Shown here in pieces: positions 9,727 to 18,667 of a stretch of 36,149 nt of DNA. The DNA is from Chrysophaeum taylorii (Eukaryota; Sar; Pelagophyceae; Pelagomonadales; Pelagomonadaceae): contig JAQMWT010000214.1 of the NCBI GenBank assembly GCA_029834535.1, forward strand, positions 1-36,149, read 5' to 3'. Position 1 is the first letter of the stretch. The number at the start of each line of letters is the position of its first letter. Under the pieces are notes generated by a model. The model saw only the letters and a program-made list of their open reading frames with translations. It did not search any database and was not told where the DNA came from. A program made the position numbers and the translations under genes.

Positions 9727-10720
9727 GTGCGAGAAAAGTTCAAGGGGCTCATTCAGATCCCTTTGCGCCACTCCCACCAGTTCAAGACCTCGCGGACTCT
9801 CATCACGCACGACACCTTTTCGCTGTCTCGTGATCTCGGCCACATTCAAGCCGTCGACCCCAATCTTCGCAAACTCGCCCGCTCGGACCTACCCGCCGCC
9901 CTGCTCACGCAACAGTCCGATGACGCGCCGCACATGATGCTCTCCATGTCGGCCTCAGGCGAGTTCCGCGGCACGCCTCAGCCCCGCACACTCGCGCTCG
10001 TTTGCACCGGTGTCTCCACTGAAGGCTCTTCTCTGTTTCGCAGCAACCGCACCTTCGCCGCCAATTTCCGCGTTGTACTGGTCTGCGAAAAACAGCCGTC
10101 TCTCCTCCAACTGGCTCGCCAGCGTTTTGGCCCAGACATCGTCACGTGTTCCGATGCCTCGCAAATTCCGCGTCTGGTGACATCTGGTCAGCTTGGTCGC
10201 TGCCGGCGTTGTCATGTATTCCGCCGAATGCACCTCCGAGTGCACGCTCAAGGATCTCAACCGCTATCCCAACGCTCAGTCGGCCTGGATGTTCCGCTCC
10301 GACTTGCGATTTCGCACCGCCCCGGCCCTCCACGCCACGTGCGTTCTTGAGGAGATGACACCACCCTCAGAGACGAATCATGGGCACCACCAACAAGTGC
10401 TCGCTCAAGCCCGCAATTTTGGTTTCTATTATTCCGCGACCTTTTGCGACGCTGCTTCCGTGGGCGCACCCCTTTCAAGGATCCGGTGGTTCGCATTTCA
10501 CAGCACGTCTCCGCTTCCGCCTCTGGACCTCCCCCGCATGTCGAGAATGTCCTCCTCGGTGACGCCGCTGCAAAATCTTCTTCTCCCGGATTCCGCTGTT
10601 CCCCACGCACTGGTCATTCCCCGCGCCGGCTTCGCGTACCGAGATGCCCGTTTGCCGTGGGTTTCGACTCTGACCCCTCAGCGCCACGCATTCTTCGCAG
10701 CCCGGCGGACACATCGATAC
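9727..10720 (+). pseudogene. Cytosine-5 DNA methyltransferase-like region inside copia element 2
   Basis: Two consecutive frames carry, in order, segments that look like C5-methyltransferase motifs. Frame 1: motif I-like LALVCTGVSTEG at 9991-10026, motif II-like VVLVCEKQ with its Glu at 10087-10089, and motif III-like CSDASQI near 10150. After a frame change near 10190, frame 2: motif IV-like YSAECTSEC (Cys codon 10229-10231, in place of PPCQ), motif VI-like VLEEM (Glu 10349-10351, in place of ENV), and motif VIII-like VGAPLSRIRWFAF (10463-10501, keeping R-x-R). The region sits between protease and integrase of one element. Methyltransferases captured by LTR retrotransposons are reported in dinoflagellates and charophyte algae. 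The substituted motif IV and the frameshift suggest a decayed copy. Without a profile search this stays a proposal. Confidence 0.5.
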
Positions 10721-11666
10721 CCAGACCATGCCGTGGTTCCTCCACATGCCAATCATCTGGTATCCCACGTTATCCGCCTCTTGCAGTGCCACTCGCTACA
10801 CGCTCCTGACACAGGGGGTGAAACCAAACAACAGAGACGGTCCAAAGCCACCATCACTCTGGGACTGGACAAGGACTTACGCTCTCTGCCTGCAATAATG
10901 AAAGCATCGTGCCGGCTCTCGCATCTAACGCAGAAAGCATGGATGCTACTCCGAGAAACTTTCTTGGACGCAGGAATCAACGCCGGAATTTTCGTTGTAC
11001 GCGCCTCGCACGACAAGCTCGAGTTCACTACAGCTGACGTCAGTCACCTCCGACCGGAAGCCCTTGTGTTACTCTTCACCGGCGGACAACGACCCTCGAG
11101 CAGCAACGGAAGCCCGTTGGTCACCACACGAGAAACGCCTATGGTAAACCATTTTAACTATGTGGTCATGCCGTATCAGGCTTCGACGCACATCAGGGTT
11201 ACCTCGTGGCTGCTGTTGCATATCGACCATAGCTCCCTGAGATGGAACACCACTCAGCAGATCTAAATCTTCGAGTAGCCGAATTGGTCAGTCTGCAGAA
11301 CCCCCAGGCTTTCTCGCTTGCATACCAACAGAAGATCATAGCCGTTCGCGACCCGCGCAACACGCTGTATCCTCAGACGCGCATGTCACTGGCTCATCGT
11401 GACGGGCATTACGAGCTATCCCAGAAGCAAACCACGCTAGGTCTGCGCACCTATCTGCCCTCTGGACCCGCACGTACGCTCACCTCTGATGGTGACCTGT
11501 TGGTACGCATGAGCTCTGACCAGTATCGCTACGTCACACATGAGGACACTGCACGGATCCGCGCTCCGAACGACGCAGTCCTGCACGAGCGATGGCGTAA
11601 GATACCACCTGGACAAGTCTTCAAGAAGCAAGCGTCCATGATCGCTTCCCCGCAGCTTTTGGCGCT
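10721..11666 (+). pseudogene. Copia element 2: unrecognised segment between methyltransferase-like region and integrase
   Basis: Two + frames, to 11266 and 11242-11673, overlap slightly and read like coding sequence (balanced composition, few low-complexity runs), but I recognise no domain. By position it should include the end of the methyltransferase-like part and the pre-integrase region. A zinc-binding HHCC pattern was not found. Confidence 0.4.
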
Positions 11667-12895
11667 TTGTTGATCGCTCCACCGCGTAGCGCTAAAAACG
11701 TCGTGTCATGTGATATCACTGACCTTGCGACCGCGCAACCCACCGGTGTAAGCTCCAAGGCCCAAGACGTAGACACACTACTCCACGGTGTCGACGTAAC
11801 AGCATCATGTGCAGATCAACTCCTGATCGCCATCGAAGGCTCGCACAGGCACTCTGCGTTAGCTGCCATGATAAAGCACTTCAAGAAGCGACCACCTAAG
11901 CAAAAGCCTGCTTACAGGATCAAGGCGGTTTGGTTCTCACCGGCAGCAGCAAAGACCAAAACAGCGGGTTCCATCCCGACGTCAACATGGCCTCCTGAGT
12001 TGCCTCCAACGCACCACGGTTTCCCCGCTAAGCTCTTCAAAGTCAGCTGGTACAGGTCCATTTTCCTGCACTCACCCGACTTGACGGAACGCAACATCCG
12101 AGCCAAACCCAACATCTGCAACCTACAGCCTGGTGACTCACGGTATCTGAGGTTTCTAGTCCCAGACGACAGGACGTCAAAATACTTGGACAACCTGCCG
12201 TGGACCAACAATCTCGAGACGTACACTCAAAACGAGCTCTCCTTCGCCTTTGGCCGAGTTCTTGCTCTGGATGTCGCCGAGTCGACGATCCACTCGGTGT
12301 ACCGTCACTACTCTCACCTATACGTTATGGTTTGTGTGAAATGCGATTTCAGTGTCGTATACCCCGCTAACCGCCTAGACGCCAAGACCGCTCTCGCTGC
12401 AATCATCTATGGTGTGAACCTGTTAAAAATCAGGTACGACATACGAGTGCGAGTAGTGCTCACTGACGCGGCCAAGCAGCTCCAAGCTCGCGAGCTGAAC
12501 AATATGAAGACCGAGCTCTCCCTGCAAATCGAGACGCTTGGACGATACCAAATGCATTATGGCAGTCCCGCTGAGCACTTCATTGGTCGCCTCACCAAAC
12601 GCGCCACCATGGCACAGGAAGGCCTGCGCGGCAAGACGGTCAAGGGTCACCAAATCGACCCGTCAGCGTACTGGGTGTTTTCGAGCTTGTTATACAGCAC
12701 AGTGCACAACAATACAGGCTCACGACTCCTCTCCCGTCGTGAACATGTCGATCGCACGCCCGACCAGGTGCTGTCCCGCCAGGAGGAAATGAGCTCTCAG
12801 CTCTACCCTTTTGGCTCCTGGGTGTTGGTCAACCCGCCCCACCGTGACAAGCGCGAACCAAGACCGTACGAGGTATCTACCACGGAAGTGCAGAC
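11667..12895 (+). CDS. Copia element 2 integrase
   Basis: An open frame with an RNase H-fold integrase core. The first acid is Asp at 12270-12272 (LALDVAES), the second Asp at 12465-12467 (VVLTDAAKQ), and the Glu at 12573-12575 (GSPAEHFIGRLTKR), with the usual aromatic HLYVMV and DFSVVYP strands between the first two. The spacing from D2 to E is 36 codons, close to the DDE-type D35E pattern. After the core, FGSWVLVNPPHRDKREPRPYE matches the step from integrase C-terminal domain to linker. The ~200 residues before the core are not recognised. The frame changes at about 12896, where similarity continues in another + frame. All three catalytic acids are present, so this domain is the least damaged part of element 2. 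Confidence 0.8.
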
Positions 12896-14468
12896 ATGCT
12901 CCCACTGCATGCGCTGTATATCGCCAACCACCGCGAGTCGCTCATCCAACTGGTCGACACTGGTGACATTATCACCACTGGGCAGTTCCAAGCCGAGGAC
13001 CTCCGCCCTGACTGGCGTGCGTATCGCACCCAGCAATTGGTCAACCAAGCCACCAATGCCAGCCGCTTTTTGAAGGATCCGCGTGTAATACCCAACACCG
13101 CGCAAGAAGCAACCCCGCCAATTCCGCCTGAGCCTCCCCCGGCGACGCCACCTTCGCTGCGATTGTCCGGCTGCTGGTCTGTCCCCGACGACACCGCTCC
13201 GTCAGAAGACGACGACGACCAGCTGTCGTCAGAGTCTGAGTCCGATGCCGACTCCCCGACACCGCCTCTCCGATGCAGCACGCGACACATCAAAATGTCG
13301 CCGAAGAATCCGACCCCGCACCCACCAGCTCGCCGCACTCCACCTCGCCGCATCCCCGGAGTTCGCCGCCGACAAGTCTCCCCGACTTCGGCCCCACCGA
13401 ATGAACCCGACTCCCCCAAAAGTCCCGTTCGCCCACGGTCGCCAACTCTTCCGCTCCGAGTGCACCACCGCACCCAGATGTTGATGATGACGCCCCTGGA
13501 CCCACTCGGTCCCAACGTCGCCCTCGCACCGTGTACCACCGCGCGCCCCAAGCTCGCGACGTCATCGAAGTCCGATGGCACCGTTCCGATGGGCACGATA
13601 TTTGGGCAGATGCCCTCATCGCCCCCAACTAACGCGACAAAACCCCACTCAAACACGCGAACGGTACCCCCATACCCCCGGAGGATACTCGTGTGATTGT
13701 CGACCTCCAAGACCCGAACCGAACCCGGTACACCAAACATCTCTCCCCATGTAATCATGGTGACACCTGGCAGTACAAAGGCACCACCGCCACCCGAACC
13801 CGCTCGAAGTCGTTTGCGCACCTCGCAGCGCAATCCGCAATGGACACCATTACGGGAACTCACCCGACCCTGGTGGCCTCGTGCCTCGACACCAGCGACG
13901 ACCCTGCCGTCGACGAAGCGTACGAAAGCCTCTCGAGTCATGCCGTACGCCTCGAGGGGGTGGATTTCTCCCCAACTGCGCACACCAACGCAGAACACCT
14001 ACAAGATGCAGAAGATTACACCGAAGCGTTCACAAGGTTCAAGCAAAAATCATACGCTAACGCCCGCAACACGACAGAGTTCAGCGAGCTTGGAGGAACA
14101 GCCTCGGACCTACGGCAGGCTATCGAGAACCAATTCGTAAAACTGGATCTCACCTCCGCCAACGGCTCCAAGATGGTCGAGCAGCCAGTCGCACTCGTTC
14201 ACCCCGAGCGCACCAAGGTACCTCGCATACACCCTGCGAGGGTTCAACTCGAGCTCGAATCCAAGGGACTATTCCAGTGCGAACCGACCACCTACGACGA
14301 CATCTCGCTGGCCCTCTTCGGATCCGCAGACGCCGCGCCGGCAATGAACGCGCTAAACAACTCCAGGACCTCCCTGTTCAATGGATGCGAGAATGACCAC
14401 TTGTTTGGCCAACACGACGACCCCAACAAGGATCTGCTCTCTCAGCTCCTGGATACAGACGTCAGCTA
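12896..14468 (+). pseudogene. Copia element 2 integrase-RT linker
   Basis: Starts with the integrase end (LHALYIANHRESLIQLVDTG), then an acidic, Pro/Ser/Asp-rich stretch and a basic Pro-rich stretch (to 13696), typical of the copia hinge. A short piece in another frame at about 13550-13630 (VIEVRWHRSDGHDIWADALI) looks like a small beta-barrel. 13693-14469 is a third frame (258 codons) of unknown fold. At least two frameshifts separate the parts. The long minus-strand frame 12877-13998 is a shadow caused by GC bias. Confidence 0.55.
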
Positions 14469-15473
14469 AAGTGGAGTCAATACACCTCACCTTTGACCCG
14501 CTCTCGACGCAACCTGGGGATGGCCCAGACATCAAGACCGGTGACCTCGCATACTCGCCTGGCCATATATTGGAATTAAAGGGAATGTCTGATGACGAGA
14601 AACGCAAGCACATGGAAGGTATCATCAAAGAATTCGATGGTATTACAGACAAAGGAGTCATCCGCCTGTCCCTCGTCCCAGAAGGAAGATCCGCTCTCCC
14701 TACGCGTCTTGTTCTCAAGGTCAAAACAGAGAACGGTGCTTACCTGAAGCACAAGGCCAGATGTGTGGTGAAAGGCTTCCTGGCCCGAGTAGGACTCGAC
14801 TTCTACAGTGTCTACTCACCAACGACGATGCTGGCCACTGGTCGCACACTGATCGCGGTCGCCACCCACCATCGGCTACCTGTGCATCATTGCGATGTCC
14901 CACAGGCATTCATCCAAAGCCTCATCGACAGGCCTATCTGGGTGGATCTCCCAAAAGGTGTCCAAATGAAACCAGAGATCACTGAGAAATTCCGGCAGAT
15001 GAATCCAAAAGGCAAGATCGCCTTCCGACTGATCAAAGCCCTCTATGGACTCCAGTCATCACCCGCCCTATTCTCAAAACACGTGAACAAGTTCATGACA
15101 GACCTTGGCTTCACCTGCAGCAGGAATGACGCAACACTATTCACGAAGCACGACCCTAGCACTGACCAGTGGTGTGCAATCACTGCCTTCGTCGAAGACC
15201 TGCTCATAACGGGTACAGACACAGCACTCATCCAACGAGTCAAAGACGCTCTCTTCAATACATTCGGAGATGGTGTGAAATGGGCAGAGACCGTCAAGTC
15301 CTTTCTTGGTCTCAAGTGTACCTACGACACGGTCAAGGGGGGTTCACTATGAGTGCTGGACATAAAGTCAAGGAACTCCTCTCCATACACAATTTGGGAC
15401 AGCTCTCGCATAAACGCATCCCGCACAATGCAGATTTTAAGGACCTGCCAAAAAGAACCACATACCATTGACT
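14469..15473 (+). pseudogene. Copia element 2 reverse transcriptase
   Basis: The frame runs to a TGA near 15352, then continues in a second frame to 15470. Landmarks: YLKHKARCVVKGF, HHCDVPQAFIQS (first catalytic Asp), KALYGLQSSPALF, and AFVEDLLITG at the YVDD position. D to E in the first Asp of that box should impair catalysis. The copy differs clearly from elements 1 and 3 and belongs to another copia lineage. The frameshift near 15345 separates the thumb (SAGHKVKELLSIHNLGQL) from the palm. Confidence 0.85.
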
Positions 15474-16062
15474 CCTCTACAAGCAAAAATCCGGGATTCG
15501 TTTCAAACAGTGTGTGGTTCCCTCATATACCTGAGCATCACAGTCAGACCGGATATAACCACCATACTCAACCGCGCTTGCAAAGGCACGCACTCGCCTG
15601 AACGCCTACATGTAGTTTGGTTAGAGGTCACGCTCAGGTATTTAAACACAAACCCCGACCATAGCTTGGTCTACAAAGCAGACGGCTCACCTTTGTCGTC
15701 TGACATCGTCCGGCTGCTGTCCTCCAAGTATCCCGAACTAAAGAGCATCTCACCCTGCCCTATCATCGCCTTTAGCGACGCCGACTTCGCTGACTCTCAA
15801 GACTCTTGCCTGCGATCGACGACTGGCTACTGTGTATACGTGTTCGGCTGTCTAGTTTCATGGTCATCCAAGCGACAAACCATCACAGCCAAATCAACAT
15901 TACACGCGGAAATCATTGCCGCAGCGACTTCCGCTGATGAAGCAGTATGGTTCCATACACTAATGGAATCAGTGCCCTTCATGTTTGGGTTCCCCACCTG
16001 TCACGAGGTCCCAGCAATACCGCTGCTGATTGACAATGAGGGAGCTGTATCAACAGCCAACC
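15468..16062 (+). pseudogene. Copia element 2 RNase H, 5' part, interrupted by a SINE
   Basis: Begins in the RT connection (MTPLQAKIRDSFQ) and contains the RNase H landmarks FSDADFADSQD, RSTTGYCVYVFG, the AEIIAAATSADEAVW glutamate helix and LLIDNEGAVSTAN. It is cut at 16063 by a SINE-like insertion, after which the same protein frame resumes at 16446-16460. The break is therefore a clean insertion and not sequence decay. Confidence 0.85.
16049..16062 (+). repeat. Target-site duplication, left (SINE A)
   Basis: ATCAACAGCCAACC here is repeated exactly at 16446-16459, immediately outside the other end of the inserted element. The outer 2 bases may belong to the element, so the duplication is 12-14 bp. 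Confidence 0.85.
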
Positions 16063-16445
16063 TAACTAACTAACTAACTTCAGACCTCTCCCGAGCATGG
16101 GAGCCAGGCCGGACCGGCAGGAGCCGGTACGGAATCACAGAGAAAATTCACGCAGTTGGAGCAGAGGGACGAGGACGGATTTGTTGATGGTGGACCGCCA
16201 CTGCGCGCTGTCATGTGCGAGGTCGTGCAAGAGCGTCGCAGGTCGCGGACGTGTTGGTCCACGAACAATCGACCTGTCCGTCGCGTTCTGCCCAACCGAG
16301 CGAGCCCCATCCCAGCGCGGACTTTCCGGGTGCTAACCGGCCAGCCCGGGAGGCGAGCAGGCACCGTCTCACTCCGGGACGACCGGGGCCGCCGCAGGGA
16401 GCAAGCGTGTTAGGCGTCGTCCTCCATCGCAACCAACGGTTAGCG
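16063..16445 (-). mobile_element. SINE-like retroelement A, inserted in copia 2 RNase H
   Basis: A 383 bp element whose sense strand is the minus strand: its 3' end carries a (GTTA)n tail, seen as TAACTAACTAACTAAC at 16063. The 5' end (16424-16445 on +) can fold on itself. The 3' ~150 bp are shared with LINE fragment E, including decayed LINE C-terminal codons and a 24-nt hairpin (16109-16132). The first ~240 bp are not LINE-like in E and are shared with copy C at 28206-28611. No clear tRNA-like A and B boxes were found. An exact target duplication flanks it. This is a SINE with a LINE-derived tail, mobilised by the partner LINE (inference). Confidence 0.8.
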
Positions 16446-16716
16446 ATCAACAGCCAACCATCCAAAAACTACACCACAGACAAAACATATTGACATCCGT
16501 GTCTTCCGCATTCGCGATTATCAGGGCGATAACGGTCACCCACGTCGCATACGCTGTTTCTGGTGTCCCACCAAGACCAACGTAGCAGACTTCTTCTCGA
16601 AGCTCCTGGCAACCGTGAATTTCCCACGACTCGTACGATATCTGGTAAACGTGGATTACAATGAACAAAAGGACATCATCTCGCATAAAGACGAGGGTTC
16701 TTACTTCGTGCGCTGA
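16446..16716 (+). pseudogene. Copia element 2 RNase H, 3' part
   Basis: Restarts at the right-hand target duplication and continues with QTKHIDIRVFRIRDYQG, then PTKTNVADFFSKLL and FPRLVRYL, the standard RNase H C-terminus, to a TGA at 16714-16716. It closes pol of element 2. Confidence 0.85.
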
Positions 16717-16863
16717 CTTACCTCCGTTCTTGGAGACTCCGCCGAAGCTGCTCCTCACCGACCTGTATGACCCGGAAGCCCTCCGCCACTACATGGTCAG
16801 CGAACAAAACACTGCGACATATCTGCGAGTGAGCCACGTGCACATGCGTACACCATAGCTTCA

Positions 16864-16873
16864 CTCGAGGGGG
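16864..16873 (+). promoter_or_regulatory. Polypurine tract of copia element 2
   Basis: CTCGAGGGGG, identical to the tract at the 3' end of copia 1, followed by TG. It lies 150 bp after the pol stop. No ORF3 separates pol from it in this element. Confidence 0.65.
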
Positions 16874-17024
16874 TGTTCAGTGCTCCTAACCCTAGACTGG
16901 TGACCCTAGCCCTTCTTTCCTAGTATCTTACTACCATTGACATTGCGAAATGTCGAGCGCCGTGTTCATCACGGGCTCCCTCTAGGTCAATCACTTTCTG
17001 GAGTGACTGAGTTTTGTTACTTCA
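16874..17024 (+). repeat. Probable 3' LTR of copia element 2
   Basis: Starts TGTTCAGTGCTCC after the polypurine tract. The end is put at TTACTTCA (17024), giving TG...CA ends and 151 bp, close to the 150 bp LTR of copia 1. The end is a guess, because the 5' LTR was not located. Confidence 0.4.
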
Positions 17025-17047
17025 AAGAACTAAAGGAGAGAAAAGGT

Positions 17048-17113
17048 AGTTTTCTCTCTCTCTCCCTCGGCTGAAGAGGGTGTCTTTAGTCTTGGAGAGA
17101 GAGAGAGAAAACT
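17048..17113. repeat. Inverted repeat built on CT/GA dinucleotides
   Basis: AGTTTTCTCTCTCTCTCC at 17048-17065 pairs with GGAGAGAGAGAGAGAAAACT at 17094-17113, leaving a 28-nt loop. It could extrude a hairpin. It lies just outside the copia 2 LTR and immediately before the next frame. Confidence 0.7.
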
Positions 17114-17159
17114 AAAGCCTCCCCGACAGCCTTCCCCTTCCAGCTCAGCCTGCGAACGG

Positions 17160-17620
17160 ATGGACGACTTCGTGACTTTCGCGGTGGCGACGCACGCCCA
17201 GCAACTCAAGGAGTGCAAGGCGTTGTTCAAGCTGTACGATGACGGCGGTGATGACGACTCGGCTTCGGAGGGGCCGCCGTCGCCTCATTCCCGACCTTCC
17301 AAGGCCCGGAGGACCGAGCCTCGCGCGGACCTCACGGCGGTCAAGTGGCAACGGATGCTGGCCGCTCGACGGCAAGGAGATCGCGAACCCTCAGGTTCGC
17401 GTCAAACGCGGCGGCGGGGCGGAGAACTGGACGCTCAGCGCGTACGAGATCTCCGACCAGAGCGTGGCGAGGCCGAGGCGATCGCCGATCGGCTATGAGA
17501 CCCGAATCGAGCGCTCCAGCTCTTTCGTCAAGTTCACCAGAAGTTCTACGGAGCTTACGCTGCGCTCCCGCCCGCCTGTCAGTGACGGACTAAGTAAAAG
17601 ACCGTTGCATGGAAGCTCTA
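17160..17620 (+). pseudogene. Unrecognised protein remnant
   Basis: An ATG frame runs to 17498 (112 codons, start MDDFVTFAVATHAQQLKEC). From about 17355 another + frame reads more like protein (DGKEIANPQVRVKRGGGAENWTLSAYEISD), which suggests a frameshift. Acidic and Ser-rich patch at residues 25-45. No family recognised. It may belong to a DNA transposon or a host gene cut by insertions. Confidence 0.3.
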
Positions 17621-17643
17621 AATAGGCAGAGCATGAGGGTGTG

Positions 17644-18081
17644 TCATAGGTAGGTGCACTTTGCGGAAGGAGGACGGCAGTCGGGGTGGTGCGCGCCAGA
17701 AATTCGGAGGGCGTGGTGGCAAGAAAAGGGTCGTCTTGTGAGGTCGAGTCTATGCTGTGCTTGATGATCCTCGAGCTGCTTCCCCGATGGGAGCTTGCCG
17801 TCAGGGCCCAGCAGTCTGTTCCAGAAAGGAAACCACACCTTGTTCATCCCCGCCTTGACCTCTTGCTACTTATTCCAAAGACGCGCTCCGTCGCGGTACA
17901 CAACCTGATTCTTGATGGTGATGTAGCCCGTCTGCACAACTAGAGCGCGCTGGCGCACAAAAGCTTCGGCTATCGACGCGCGTAGATCGGCCATCGCCTG
18001 AGTCTTTTGCTGCGAGACCTCCTCTCCGGCGAGGGCTACCACGTACACCTCGCCAGGGCAAAAGATCGCGGCCGCAGGCAT
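17644..18081 (-). pseudogene. Unrecognised protein remnant with in-frame stop
   Basis: One minus frame reads through 18081-17644 with a single stop at 17866-17868. Upstream of it is GEVYVVALAGEEVSQQKTQAM and a helical segment; downstream is MNKVWFPFWNRLLGPDGKLP. The sharing of one frame across the stop and the non-repetitive composition favour a real but decayed gene. Function unknown. Confidence 0.35.
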
Positions 18082-18173
18082 CGTGAGAGGACAGCGGGAG
18101 CACGGTCGCGCGTCTTCGCCGCCAGGACGTTTGCTAGTCGCTTAAAACAAAGGTACTCGACCCTTACCCCGAC

Positions 18174-18543
18174 TAACTAAACTAACTTCAGACCTCTCCC
18201 GAGCATGGGAGCCAGGCCGGACCGACAGCAGCCAGTCCGGAATCACGGGCCTGTAGACGAGGAGCGCCGAAAGGTCGGTCGGCGGAGAGTGACCATCAAG
18301 CTTGTCGCCATGCGACGAGGAGACCGCGATGTGACTGACAACCAACTCGTCGATAACCTTCCGTCTGCGCCCCCCGGCCATACCCCGTCCCACTGCGAAC
18401 GTTCCGGCTGCCAACCGGCCCGGCCGGGAGGCGAATAGGTGCCAACCTACGCCGGGAGGGCGGATGCCATCACAAGGCTCATGATTCATGAGCCACCGTC
18501 CTCCATCGCAACCGTAGTCGGCGATCAGGGTAAGCGAGGCTTA
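18174..18543 (-). mobile_element. SINE-like retroelement B (second subfamily)
   Basis: 370 bp, flanked by the exact 12 bp duplication CCTTACCCCGAC at 18162-18173 and 18544-18555. Sense strand is minus, with a GTTA-type 3' tail (seen as TAACTAAACTAAC). Its 3' hairpin is at 18217-18240. The body differs from A and C in the middle but shares the 5' GCGATGGAGGACGG piece, the CTCCCGG-GGCCGGTT piece and the 3' end. Copy D at 28635-28928 is the same subfamily. Confidence 0.8.
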
Positions 18544-18555
18544 CCTTACCCCGAC

Positions 18556-18667
18556 CTTAACTCATAACGGGCGCTTCTAAAGGACAGATGATGCAACAAT
18601 TACCCTAGAGGACTCTTTAGTTTTTTAATCCGTCATAAGGATCAGCCTTAGTACAGGAACATTAAAG
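18556..18667 (+). other. 5' flank of the Tudor-IPPc gene
   Basis: 112 bp between the right target duplication of SINE B and the ATG. It has an A/T run (TTTAGTTTTTTAATC near 18617) but no TATA box I would defend. SINE B thus sits very close to the presumed promoter. Confidence 0.3.

Noticed and set aside
12877..13998. 373-codon minus frame opposite the copia 2 linker
   Set aside because: Shadow of the GC-rich linker; low complexity Gly/Ser/Arg, no domain, and the plus strand explains the region.
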